NCBI GenBank assembly: GCA_944470555.2
Contig: OX104129.1
Span: forward strand, 44,177,998 to 44,241,997
DNA from: Heterobilharzia americana
Taxonomy: Eukaryota; Platyhelminthes; Trematoda; Strigeidida; Schistosomatidae
DNA: 64,000 nucleotides
Direction: 5' to 3'
The position numbers and the translations under genes are program-made. Positions 44,200-56,798 of this stretch are shown in pieces (position 1 is the first letter of the stretch; each line of letters begins with the position of its first letter). The notes below the pieces were generated by a model that was given only the letters and a program-made list of their open reading frames with translations, searched no databases and was not told the origin of the DNA.

Positions 44200-46260
44200 C
44201 CGGGCATATTTCCAGACTATTTATTTATACCTATGCATATACCTCGTGAAATGCTGTTGCCACATATGCCGAAAATGTTAATACTCTCATCTGTGAACTC
44301 CCATACCGATTCGTGAAGGACTCAAACCCTTTTGGTCTCATCCCAACCAATGATCGCCGCAATAAAATTCGACTAGCCTCCTTTCGAATGCTCTCTCCCA
44401 TCTTCAGACCTGTAGTTAATTTCATTACAGAAACTTGCTACTTGCCTGGTGAACACGAGTCCTACTTTCAGAAGACAGCCATCGGCTGCTCGAGATTAGT
44501 GTGGTAAGCAAATGTGGTGGTGGCTGCCTGATTTGGGTTCATTTAAGCGTCTTGCCTCTCCTGATATATTCACTTCAGTTGGTTGCTGTCTGAGGTTCTG
44601 TACTGTCCGTAAAAATAGCATGTGTTCGCATAATTCATCTTTTGAAATGTTTTATTGTCATGTGCCGAAATCCTCACACTAAACAAATCCTTGTCCCGTT
44701 CCCCAAAGGTTTGATCAGAAATGCATGTCGGGCTTTTGCAAAGACGTCCAAGTTCCAGTACGACAACGAAGTTGTCTTTTGAAGTTACAGTGTGCCACAT
44801 GTTCGACGGTTTCTCCCTTCTAGTCGTAAATTTTATGATGAATCCCCAAGGCTATAGACACTACCGGTTAAGCTGAGTATGATAGGCCTTTAACGTGTAA
44901 CAACAACTCCATGCGGCATGCGGACCTGTAAACACGTAGATGCAGCAACCTGTCCTTCGAGCACTGTCGAATCAAACGGTAGCCCGAGACTATCAACCCC
45001 ACTGCAGCCAAATGAAACCAACTACTGATACATTTTGACAAACTGCTTCAGCTATGGAATCCTCTTCGGATCACAAACTCACGATTAAAATTTCCTTTCG
45101 AACTCCAATGGGTTGGGTGATAACTCGTCTCTCTTCGGTTTTTATCATTAAGTCTACTAAGACATCAGTTATTCACTGGAGTTGTTCTAAGAGTTTCAGT
45201 TTCAAAATCCATCATCTTTTCTAAGCGGACCTTATAGGTTCTAGAACGTAGTGAGTGAACGAGAAGAAACGTTGAACTCTCTTCTTACAGTGAATCCGTA
45301 GAGAAGTGATAACCACTGGATCGTGTGATCAGTTTATCAGCCGAATACATTTCTTCAGAAATAAGATAGATACCGTATATATTTCTTCTGTAAGGGCTCA
45401 GTTTTGAGGTTGTTTCCTTCTATGGCCAATTTTCGAGGCTCGGCATGATGATATCAGCCAGGACTGAGACAAAAAGGGGCTTCATTGTGGCTCCGTTTGT
45501 CCGATTGCAGGTCATATCACCAAATCTGAACGGTATATTATTCGTAAGTCATCATATTATGTCGTTTACTTAACTCGATGATGGTCCGAAGTCAGTATTA
45601 CTAAAATCAACGTAACCGCATGGGCAATGAACTGTTTCAGTGAGTGGAAGATGTGCGAACGCAGAGGAAACATCCATCAAGCGACATCATAAGCCCACCA
45701 GTCACATTGATTTCTTGGACGCAGTGGACGAGACCAAATATGTTGTGGGTACCATGATTACGCGGATCCAGCTTCACAGCTTGAAGTTCATCAGGCCAGT
45801 TCACCGATGAGTGGTAAAATGAGTTGAACCTTAAGTATTGGGAGAAGATGAACGCCAACTGTGTGGCCTTTCAGGAGTATATAGTACAGAGTATGATAGA
45901 ATCGAACGGTCCGAGACACCCATGCAGGCCCAGGGTGGTTGTGAATTCTTCTTAGCATTTTCCAGAGTTCTGAAATCTATTTCTCAGTGTATACCATTCT
46001 GTCTTGCTAATCTCTAGATTTTAGAGCTTTGTTTTCATCGCTCAGAATCATGCATATCTTATTGTTGTAACCCCTCCTATCTAGAACAATGATACAAGGT
46101 CCTTTAACTGGGCATGCGAGGGTTATATGTTTATTATTCAGTAGTTCTTTCAGTCGCACACTGTGCGCTTGCGATTTATTCCCTCGTTGTTCATACGTCG
46201 TTTTCAAGTACCAATATCAGCAAAGAAATAATGTGACTTGAATCCCCAAAGCTTTCCGAG
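44200..46260 (-). mobile_element. Penelope-like retroelement remnant
   Basis: Minus strand. At 46,007-46,207 the frame reads LLNNKHITLACPVKGPCIIV then LDRRGYNNKICMILSDENK, the conserved N-terminal RT block of Penelope-like elements. At about 45,675-45,720 GLMMSLDG fits RT motif A (consensus SxDVxxLFT), with the LxxVPLxET part in a shifted frame. At about 45,440-45,510 CNRTNGATMKP and VLADIIM match the G-(V/A)-x-MG-S-P...LA-I motif B region. Near 44,900-44,960 WTGCCIYVFTG fits the TGRYxxF block. A possible C-terminal GIY-YIG part below 44,450 is not convincing. The element is frameshifted throughout and dead. Confidence 0.72.
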
Positions 46261-47429
46261 GAACTTGAGTTCTAATAGGCTTAAAATGAATAAACAAACC
46301 TTTAAAATACTTAGGTGATAGCTTAATAATATTTTACGAAGCTGATGAGTGACTTCAGTTTTCTACGTTTGCCTTAGCGCATAGGCGCCCGTCTGTTGAC
46401 ATTCGCAAGCGTTGCGTCTTCTTCGTACAGGCTGGCAGCAACCGGTTCAGAGCCCACAGCTTAGCCAATAATAGACGGTTAAGTTAATATTCCTAACCTT
46501 ATGTAATATCTCTATCTCTGAGTGATGGCCAAACTGTTTTACTGATTACTTTTTACTGCACGAAGCGTTTTCCCATTTGTCTTTTGCTATCAGTACTTAC
46601 ACGAAGATAAGGCACTGGCTAGTTGGGCGTTGGTGTACGATAATTTGTGTAAGGCTGATCAAGTGCTAGGGAGTGGTAACGCAACAAGATCAATCTTAGG
46701 GGCTTCTGATAAAGCGCAACAAGACTGGTCAGAAATGCAGAAGCTGCATCCGAATTTTAAACTTTGTTATATACCTATCTCTCGGGTGGATCAGAGGCAC
46801 TTTCATGTGATTCTGTGGTTTCAAATTCTTTCCGTAATTTGATTCTTAGTTTTTCCAATTTCTCCATGATTCTTTCTGGCGGGCAATATTCCAATGAACC
46901 TCATCCCTCCCTCATTGCTTCGCGGGCTTCTTGCTGAGAGATGTTCCTCTGGAATGTGGGAGCCACACACCAAAGGCATAAAAACGGGCTTATTGAGTGT
47001 CGCTCGAGAGTTCGATCGTTTGGGTGAATCTCGCCACAATGTGGGGCTTCCCAGAGGAATTTGAAATATTCGTGCCCCTTATTGCAACCGTTCAGCATGC
47101 TGATCATAGCGCTTGACAGAGTAAAGATGAAACCCACAAAGCACCTCCAGCGTTACTGGGCACTTGCAGTCTCTTAACCGACAAAATACACCCATTTACT
47201 AATGAATATGAAGGATAAGAGGTTCACCAAAGAAGAAGTATTTTTTTTCATCGACTTCCTAACCAGTCGGTGTAGTCGTGTTTATATGCGATAAAGGGCC
47301 AGATAAATGCGCCTTGAAGTTGCACAGATGATATACGCGTGATACAATTGCTGGTAGCAACGGTGGAATTTGGTCTAGTGGAAGAAGAACTGGATACGGA
47401 ACGAATGGATAAAAGGTGTGAAGTGGGGT

Positions 47430-47640
47430 GTAGCGGCCAGAATCCAATAATCTTGGCCTGAACGCGGGAAATACCTAGGCGGTGCCAACTGACGTGAATC
47501 TGACTAGTTCCTGCGTTCTACTGTATAGCTTCCTAACTTCCGCGAGTGACGCACAGTCAAAGGTTGGATCGAAATATCAAAACACGGTTTGTAGTAATTC
47601 AATAGTAGATTCGTAACAAAATCTGTGGTACTATCAAAGC
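47430..47640 (+). other. Possible LTR-like stretch
   Basis: Begins TGTAGCGGCCAGAAT and is followed near 47,628 by TGGTACTATC, loosely like the TGGT start of a primer-binding site. No second copy of this stretch was found in the window, so an LTR cannot be shown. Confidence 0.2.
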
Positions 47641-50475
47641 AACAATAAGTTATGTCAAATTACAACAATACCTCAACAGTGCTGTTGGGTAACTATACAG
47701 TCCAAAACGTTCTCGGGTACAAATACGTACTACACGGTAAAAACTGGTTAAAAAATACAACTGTTAAATACCTGTCGGTCAATAGGAATATTCCCGGCAA
47801 AAGGGATCAAAACTCTGCCTACAGGAATCAAATCAACAAACAAACGTTTCCAGTAGACAGTCAAAAGACAAACAGTCAAATCACTGCACAACCGTAAGTT
47901 GAACCAAAACAAAATGTCGTGCGCAGTAAAACAACATCACCTTATCAACAGTCCAGCGTCACATAATAGGAAAGTGAAACACTCATAATAAGTCTCAAAC
48001 ATACAAAGGCAAATACCGAGTGTAAAGTCAAATAAGACAGTTAAACAAGCAAATAACATTACACCGGCGAGGGTCAAAGGTACACCATCCATAACGAGGG
48101 TAAAAATGTTAAAATAAATGTCAATACAATCAAATAAGGGTGATCGGGAGGGATTTTCAGATCATTTTTCCTTTACATGGGGGTCAACCGCTATCAAAGA
48201 AGTATTTCTTGGAATATTGCCAAAGAACTCAACGGATAATGTGATTCGGATGTTCAAACCACAGGTAAGTTACTCTTGGTATGTCTAGTGAATGCGTCAT
48301 ACCTGGACTTCAGAAATCTGTAGCATACTCAGTGAGCAGTTTTATTCCACCTACCTCACCCATGCTATACCTCTGTTCGTTATACTTCCCGTGAAATGTA
48401 AGTCCTTGGGCTTCACAAGTTTCACCATCCCTCTTATTTGCAAGTTGATGAGGGGTTGAAGTCTGTCACACATGACGTGTGATCATATCCCCTTAATCTT
48501 ATTCAAGAGTTGCAGCCCTGGTAGCACCCTCTTGCTTCCGAAAGTAACCGCACCATCTGTCCTTTTCCCCATCGTCCGAATTTTCGGGGACCCTCTTCAT
48601 CTTTCTTGGAAATAAGCCCTGTTCTTAACACGTTTTATCCAGTTAAGGTCCATTCCATATCACCGCTATCGCATCGAGGATACTAGAGGACTTGTTCGGT
48701 GGCCAGATCTTGGACTGTTTCCCCACTGAGGGACCGATTTGTCAGGACCAATCTGGCTCCTAAAAATTTCATTCCGACACTTCCCACCCTTTATATTTTT
48801 TCAGCTAAATAACTTAGTTTTGTGATTGTGGTTTAACCGTGCTGGGCCCGTACTTTGATATCGTTAAAGTTTCCCATTATCTCTTATTGAACAGGCTGCT
48901 TGCTCTGGTTTTCCATGACACATTGCTTTCAGTCTTTCCCAAGTAGTTGATTTTGAGATTCTGTGTTAAATTCTATTGCGTCCTTTCTGGAAGACATCCA
49001 TGGGGGGAAAATGTGGTGACTGCAGTTGAGTCGTTATGGCAGTGGTTGGGAACAATATGGCAAATAATTGGAGGGCATACATGCAGTATTTGATGGGGTC
49101 AGACTGTCTCAGTTGTAGTCGGTATTAGACTTAAGGTTATGCCATCCTGGTTGCCCCCTTTTCACACAAGAAATCTATAAAGTCTATATCTGGTAAACTA
49201 TCCGGACTTCATGTGGGAAATTCTGTCCGTGTCCAAAACAGATTGGTACTTTGCAAAACATGAGTCCCATCCTTATTTAAACATTATTCTTCCACATTAA
49301 ATATCGTGAGAGTATTTATTAAACTTAATGCTGATAGCACTCATTGACTGCTCAGCAGATATCCGCTTGGTAACATGCAAAAGTTGGACTAAAACGGTGG
49401 ACGTCAGCAACTCTGTCCCTCGCGGAAGAGCAAGTTGGTTCTAAACCTGCTTTCCTGATATTGCCTAATTTATCATTGATAATATCACCCAGGTTGCTGC
49501 TATTACCCATGTAATTCCGCCGTATTTTACGTTCTTCAATTCCACCGACTGCAGCACCACAGTGCCAGAGAGCGAATCTAACAAAAATTTGGGGGCCTTA
49601 GAAAGCTGAGGACGCGTAACAGCACCAAAATTTATGAAGTGGGTCCTGAGGGTAATGAATAAACTTTCTGTCGAATAGTTCAAAGAGTAAAACGTTTAAC
49701 GACATGTATTCACTCAAGTTCATGAAGTGATGCTATAACAGTTCTACGCCGCACTTCTGATTGTGTTGCTCCAGTGCTTTGCGTGGGTGAGCGAACGTGA
49801 ACCGCCACGGCAAAACTGTATTGGGCCGATGTAGAGGAGGTAATGACGCCTAGGTGATGTGAATGTTTCAGTTTTTGAACTACGCTGACAGGATGTTTCG
49901 ACCTTTATATTTTGCCTTTCATCGTTCCTTCCTTCAGCATAGGGGCTCTTAGCAGTTTATGAGGTAGGAGAAGGGTGGGCGAAATACTTCTTCTAAAACT
50001 GGTCCGGAAAAAGCTGATATTAATAAGAGGTTAATCAAGAGTGCCTGCTTTTCGGAGACATTGGCACAAATATTTTGGCTGTCGTCACACTCTAATACTT
50101 TCCCATCTGTACCATCTTTAGGAATCTGGCTATTTACACCTCTACTTCAGGTAAGTGAGGTAGATCAGTGAATAAAGTGATCATGAGGAAATTATTTAAC
50201 TGTAGTACTCATTTTGTAAGACGGCGCTAGTGGTGAGAGCGTTACTACGTTTCGGGTTAAATATTGACAGTCCATTAAACATTGCGCTTGTGGTCGCGAT
50301 CCAAATATAGACACTGATGGATACCAGTACGATAAAGAAATTCGTTCAGAAAACATGATAGTTGAAGTGGAAACTCTTAAGCATGAAAGAAAAAGCGCTT
50401 ATTCCATAGCTTGCTATACCATGTCTTTAAACATTAAGATCCAGGTGCCAGGCGAATTTTGTCCAAAGGAACGGA

Positions 50476-51345
50476 ATGTCCATTATTACGCAGGCAACAT
50501 CGTCCCATTTAACTGAAAGCAAGAGAGCACTTGGCACAAGAAAAGTCATGCACAGGAGGAAAGGAGGTAGGGTTAAGCCTGAGGCATCTCGAGAACAGCG
50601 GGCTCGACGAAACCTTCCTCCACTGCCTCTCAAAAATAGGCCCTTCATGACTACCTGGGGAACAAACAGGTGGTAAAGCCACATTTAAAATTTTCAGATT
50701 GTGTCCTGTCTCAAGCATATGTAATGTCGAAAATGCTTTTGCTGCACACATTGACTAACCAAACCGTATCTTCGTGTGAAAGTAGCCCGGTGAATGAGGA
50801 TAACGCAGTTACATATTGCCGCATTAATTGTACATGTGGTGCACATTTGTGATGGAACCTTGTGATTAGCTATTGTTTCGGCGATGAGCGATCGAATTTT
50901 GTGATGGCCTATTGTTGTTTAACTTATCGAAGGCGAGCTGTTTGCCAGCAAAACCCTTCACCCTGTACATATTTATATGCATATCCGTGTATGATCTGTG
51001 ACGCCACTAACTGTTGTATATTTGAGAGGAAGATGACCAAACTGTTTGAGCCATATGTTCTGAATGTACTGACCGTACCCATAGAGAGTCCAGATATGCC
51101 GGGTGGTCTTATGCTACCAGAGTAACGATTGGCTCCGTGAACCATATGGGTTTAGAATGCTGTTATCATCCAAACCGGTCAGAATACACAGCACGTGGAG
51201 ACAGTCATTGCCTGCGCTTGTCAGGAAAGGGTTGTGTCACGAACCGGGTACCCAGTGGTCATGCATTGGATGGTCCCGCAAGTTTCTGCGGTTTCGAGGT
51301 GATGAACATCAGTCACCGCTAGATGCAGATGTGTGTCAGTTATGA
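50476..51345 (+). pseudogene. Possible decayed coding sequence, Cys-rich, unidentified
   Basis: Plus-strand open pieces at 50,476-50,676, 50,670-50,852, 50,862-51,125 and 51,137-51,322 follow one another with tiny overlaps or gaps, as expected of a frameshifted reading frame. The middle pieces are rich in Cys (SYCFGDERSNFVMAYCCLTY, PCMICDATNCCIFE). No family is recognised. Chance open frames are a real alternative. Confidence 0.3.
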
Positions 51346-51735
51346 AAGCGGGAAGCATATCAGCCACAGGAACGCGGAAAAACCCATGCTACATCCGCCA
51401 AATGTCACGGCATTACGTTCATTTCTGGTCTAATAATTTGCAGTATTGCATTACCTACTCACCTTAGAAGCCCCGTGGATGCAATAATGAGGAAGAATGC
51501 GAAACGGACTCTGCAGGCACTGATAAAACATAAGGGCCGCTTACCTCGGGGATGCACCCACCCACCATAACCCGTCACCTCACCTTTTTGTGTGACCAAA
51601 TGCTTCAGCTTATAAGATTGGTGCAGTAAAATCACATATCCTCTTTGTAGTTCCGAGGAAGGCATTACTCGTGCCTCTCACACGGAACGCAGTCGCCGTT
51701 AAATCGAAAAAGCCGTATGTCTTCCTGAAGAGTCC

Positions 51736-51921
51736 ATGTACGCTAGCCCGACAAGATTTGTTTTTACCTGTGTGCTACCCATAGCCAGGTCAAAAACGGA
51801 TGAACGGCTACGGCAGAGTAGGAACTTTTTGCCTAGTGATAAGGTTGTGATCAGAATCTGCCAGGGTAGGACTAAGTGGCGCATGACAGTAATCAGGAAA
51901 AGTAGGAACAGTTCCTTGTGA
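51736..51921 (+). pseudogene. Possible Ty3/gypsy integrase C-terminal remnant
   Basis: The 61-codon plus-strand piece contains NFLPSDKVVIRICQGRTKWR followed by MTVIRKSRNSSL. It resembles the integrase C-terminal module of Ty3/gypsy elements: a G/SDxVxIR strand, then KW, then a V/I-x-x-K/R-x-G/N strand. No integrase core (HHCC or DDE) was found upstream, so the match rests on a short stretch and could be chance. Confidence 0.28.
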
Positions 51922-53796
51922 AGTTCGTTTTGGCCCGGTAATCTGGGGGATACGAGTAAACAGAATAAGAACCAGATATTGCAGTTGAGGTGGAGCTAAT
52001 ACCCCTGAAGCTTATCGCCAGATCTGTCACTAGAAAACCCACGACATTCAGTGGTCAAATCATGATTTTCAAGCACCAAAAGGGATTGCCAACGCTCTAC
52101 CGGTTCTGAATCATCACACCGTCAAACCACCATCTTCAGGAAATACGCTCAGGCACCCTGGGGAATCCAATACAACCCTCTTACCTATGATTTCCTTCTT
52201 CAAAGGGTGAGGCGATATGCGGTGAATAAGAACCTCTTAAATTCCTCAACGGAGCCTGGAATTTCCTGAAATCCCTTGCAAGCAATCACAGCGTGCGAAA
52301 CATTCGCGAAAGACCACGCAGCCATACATGTGAGATGCAGATTGGCTGCAGGTTTTTCTGGAAAGGTGTAGAGAATATCAAAGTTGTTTTATGCAGACAT
52401 GAACCGCTTCTTTTGTAGGTGTTCCGACCCGACACTAAACTTTTTTTATCGTTTATGACTTCCTTCTGTTTTCAGGAACCAAGAAACTTCCAAAAGTGAA
52501 GCTCAGGGCTTCCATTTAAGAGTCCCATGTATTGACACTTGTGGGTGTTCACATGATCAGGATGCCTCTCCACTGTAGGTAAAACACAGAAAACTTAGAA
52601 CTGAAGCACTGAATGATGACCACTAAGCTTCATGTTCACTTTCGTAGGCTTTTAGGGTAGAGGATTCCCTTCCAACTGCGGGTGTTTAAGTCATCTCATC
52701 AGAATCTGTTAAGGTCAGACTCGATGCACATTGAAGACCTTAGAGTGGGGCCATACGTTGAGCCGTTAATGATGGGATATTTCCTATGACTTTTCAGAAA
52801 TTATTTCGTGAAAACTATCCTCTAGTTACCATTAAACCTAGGAGCTAATTAAGTAAACGCCCCATAACTTCCGCCCTCAATCATCCCGGCATGGTTCCAC
52901 GCTAAGTAGTGACAGGAACTTCCACACTTCCACAGTTGTGTGATCGTAAGCCAGCCGAAAAGCTGCAAAAGCAGTCAGTGTTGCCTCAATCAACTCTTCA
53001 AGCTGCCCGAAGCCGGTGGTCGCTTACTATTCCAACTGCTTGACTAGCTAAGCCCTCGATTCTTTTCAGAAGTTGTTCGCCATGAAATACCTTTTCCATT
53101 ACAGCGAAAGCACCTAGTACTCAATGCTAAACTTACAGACATAGTTCTTAAAGTCACGCTCCCGAGATTCAATCAAAATGGGGTTGCTTTCTTTCTAAGC
53201 TGTGTTCCTTAATTGTTTTTGCAACCTCTTCTAATACTTTGTTGTGTGAGTCAAAAGAAGTACATCCTAATCATTGACAGGGATGGCAATATTCCACACT
53301 AGAGAGGAAGGTTCGTTTCATAGTGTTATATCTAGTTATAACATGAACCAAGTAGGAGGAAACGTATCTCCTGTACTTTAAGGTATAAGTCTCATATTGG
53401 TGAGGAGAGGACAATGGTATACTCGCGGGAATATCGGGTAAGTCTAAATCAGCCCATCACGGGCTGGATGCCACAACGATCGGTGACTGCAGTTTACGCG
53501 TAAACTTTGTACAGATAATAGATGAGGAATTTGCATATAAACTATGCCAATGATGGGCGAGTTGTTACGGGATGGGAGTATCCCACAAGTACTCTTAATT
53601 CAAGTGAAGATGGCCATGCAAATGGTCGTGGTTCGCCCGGACGGGTGCCGATGCCTGCCCGCAATTCATGGGGCAGATGTCAAGGGCCTGCTCTCCATCA
53701 CCTTTAAGCCATCAAGTATTGCCACCCAGCAGGTAAAATGAGAAATGAACGGCTGAGCGGGACTAAGAACAGTGTCAGGCCTGTCACGCCACACAT

Positions 53797-54396
53797 TTGT
53801 GTAACTGGAAACCTGTAATGATTGGACCACCTTACATTCCACTCGAAGCCACACATCCAGAAAGAATGGTGCCACCAAGAAGCGAAACGTCGCGTGGACC
53901 AGTAACAAAACTGAATTGGAGTGTCCCAGGTATTTTCGCCATAGCTAGAAGAAACAACAAGGGACCGTATTTAAAACACGCTGAAAAGATGCGTATATGG
54001 CCAGTGGTGAACTCAAATAACGGTCACGTAAACTTAAAATGTGGTTTAGCGCCAATGTGCCAACAGAACAGATCATTACGGAGTAAAAAACAGTTAGGTG
54101 ATCAAATATGTATTAATTACCACTGGATACTAGGGATACGATATTTCTTACTTCCAAAATCTGTGATGTTTCTTGAAGCAGCCGAACACCACGGAGCAGA
54201 CCGACACTAAATGGTAGTGGACCAGCTCGATAGTCCACAGCCCACCGGTTCGAACCTTGACGTGACTCAATATGGGCCATTTCGGATAATCCCACTGATT
54301 ACCGCCCGCTCGCTGGAATGTCCAAAGTACTCAGAAGACTGGCAGCAAACGAGATCCGGAGCCGCTCAAGTAGATAGAACACCGTTTATACTGTAA
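53797..54396 (+). pseudogene. 200-codon frame broken by one stop, unidentified
   Basis: One plus-strand frame is open for 137 codons, closes with TAA at 54,208-54,210, and reopens at once for another 61 codons. Its composition is balanced (PPYIPLEATHPERMVPPRSE near the start, QYGPFRIIPLITARSLECPK near the end), unlike translated AT-rich junk. It may be a remnant of a retroelement or gene with a single nonsense change. The family is unknown. Confidence 0.35.
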
Positions 54397-56127
54397 GACA
54401 TGTCTTTCTGAGTAGACATTCGTGTGTTAACGGATTGATGATTTCTTAGGTACCCCAACCGCTGTGATAACGAGAAATCGAGCCACCTCAGGCCCTGAGG
54501 AAGAACAATACATGGTCTCAAACGATTCACTAGCCACGAACAACCCTACGTTCGGATAAGTGGACCACCTCTTTTATTTTTCAGCAAGTTCCTGGAAAGC
54601 AGACAGTTAGAAGCAAACATCAGCGGCATGTAATTAACTTAGATTCTATCACCATGTGAGGCTTCCTCGAGATGAATCTTTTGATCAATTCAGTTTTAGC
54701 TATTCATTAACCATTTTCGGTGGAAAACCTCCACGCCCATCATTCTGACTTCTGAGGAAACTAAAATATGGGGGGTAATAAACAAGGAAGCTAGCTCCAA
54801 AGGTATTCGGGGCGACCTTGGGTACATAGATTTACAATCGATGGTAACCTGCCATAGTCTTGACCTGGGAAAGCGCAAGAGGGGTTTGTAAGGCCCAGAA
54901 AGCAAGAAAAACTGACCACTAATAAGGATGCAGGTGGGGTAGTTTTGCTATCACCAAAGTGTGCGAGGATATGACTGAGGCCCCACCTTCCCCAGCACGT
55001 TGAACATTAGTTCCAAATTAAAAAGAATAGCAGTAAGGGAAAACGCTATCCTAAGGTTCCTGCGCAGTTGGTCCTGAGCTTTCGCATGAGACCCCTCTCT
55101 AACAATCTTCCAACATGTTTACTCGGCTGTATGCGGAAGTACTCACTGTGGCGGCACCATTGGCACCAAAGAGAGACTTAAGTTTCCCTCAGAAAGCACA
55201 GAAAACTGTGGTAAAAGTCGCTACTTAACAAGAGAAAAGGGAGGGTAGACAGAATTAGACACTTGAATATGTCCACTCATTGCTGTCGCGAAAGGATAAG
55301 AGATATTTTATGGCTAGCAGGACCGTCCGCTAAGTGGGTCACGGGGATGAACTAACAATATCAACAACGTAGCAGTTGTGAAGAAGGAATAACATCAGAG
55401 TGGGATATCTGGGCGATAACGTCGGACTCAGGACAAACTCATCTTCCTTAAGATTTCGCTTTTTCAGGAATCCTATACCACGGATGTGGTGACAACTATG
55501 TGGTCGTTCAAGAGAGTTTTAAACAACTAAATCAGATCAAATGGTCCGCAGAAACGTGAGCAGTGCACTGACACCATAAACCACTTAACAAGGCTCATTC
55601 AGCTCTTGATATACTTTCCTTAACTCCCAGCTGTTTGCTGCGCTGTACCAACCCAGTCTCCAGGTCTCCGTCCGCTAAGCAAACAAACCCTACCTGCCTT
55701 TACCGTCCCTGAAACATCTCTTATACATTTTCATCAACTTCCTGTCATTCCAACTCAATCAACTCAGTCTACTAGCTTCAGGCAAAAACCCACAACAACT
55801 GAACACTATCAGAACTAACCATGAGGGGATGGTAAAAACGTTATTCTCCACTGCAGGTGAGGAAGGAATAGCGGTAAGAAAGCCTCAGGAATTAGACGAA
55901 AGAGTTTAAATCTGTTGGTTTTCTATGCTCATACTACTGATGCTGGATACAAAAGTTGAGACGATCTAAAACCAATCATAGGCAAGATACGGAAATCCAT
56001 GATTGGGAACTGAGAATATCCTCGCTGTGTTTTGTGCATGGTCAATTCACCGGGAATGTCTACTACAAACAACGATTTTTTTCAACTATGTGGTAGACAG
56101 GAAAGCAATTGAAAAATAGTTTAGGCA

Positions 56128-56149
56128 TCCAATATCCAATATCCAATAT
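56128..56149 (-). repeat. 3' heptamer tail of CR1-like copy 2
   Basis: On the minus strand the element ends with three copies of TATTGGA. Copy 1 ends with degenerate TGTTGGA/TGTTGAA repeats at the same place. Confidence 0.75.
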
Positions 56150-56354
56150 TGATAGTGCGAGCGTAGAAAACTGGTAGTTTTTGATCTCTCGCGTCTAGTT
56201 CTTAGGGCTTGGTTCCAGTTGTTCGGTTTACTCCTGCAGTGGACGAGGAAATCCCCTCTGCTTTCTTGCTTTTAGCTTCGGTGAGGTGGATGTTTTGTGG
56301 GTTAGTAGGTTGTAATTTGTAGAGTGATTAGGGAGCTACGGGTTGCTGGGAAGT

Positions 56355-56681
56355 TTAGAGAACTGCCATGACTCCTGTCTGTGTAGGTACCTGAAAGAGA
56401 ATAGTAAGGTAGTGGTAAAGGAATGAAGAGAGAATAAAGAAGAGAGTGAAGTAGCACCATAGAGACTCTGGGAGCTGGGTTAAGGCCGTATCGCTAACCA
56501 TCCTTGCCTTTAAACAGGAGTTTGCGTAGATAGCCACTCCCCCTCCTGCTCTATGTTCCCTGTCCCTGCGGAAGAGTTCCATGCCAGCAACACGCATCTC
56601 TTCGTCGGAGATGTCCGATGAGAGCCAGGATTCGGTGATGAATATGATGTCGGAGTGCTGATGTTCACGCAGCGTCCTCAT
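56355..56681 (-). pseudogene. CR1-like endonuclease, truncated, copy 2
   Basis: Reads IIFITESWLSSDISDEEMRV with the catalytic Glu, then FRRDREHRAGGGVAIYANSC. It then loses similarity after ESLWCYFT, where 3' UTR sequence begins. The SDH end of the nuclease is absent, so the domain cannot fold as an enzyme. Confidence 0.8.
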
Positions 56682-56798
56682 TTTGCTACCTTCCCTATTA
56701 GCCCCCTAACGTTGCTGTACATACATATTAGAGTGTGCCTGATGAGAGGGGAGGTCTGGATGTGTATTTTCGCGGGATGAGCGCTTACGTGGTTGAAT

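Larger units (their letters stand above)
46261..56127. other. Unidentified 9.8-kb block, probably decayed mobile DNA
   Basis: No host exon, RNA gene or known element was recognised in this stretch. By eye it has more G and C than the RRP5 introns and long mixed-composition runs, but no open frame above 137 codons. Traces of decayed coding sequence are listed separately at 50,476-51,345, 51,736-51,921 and 53,797-54,396. A possible LTR-like stretch begins TGTAGCGGCC at 47,430. A position between a Penelope-like and a CR1-like copy suggests a transposon-rich intergenic zone. Confidence 0.4.
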
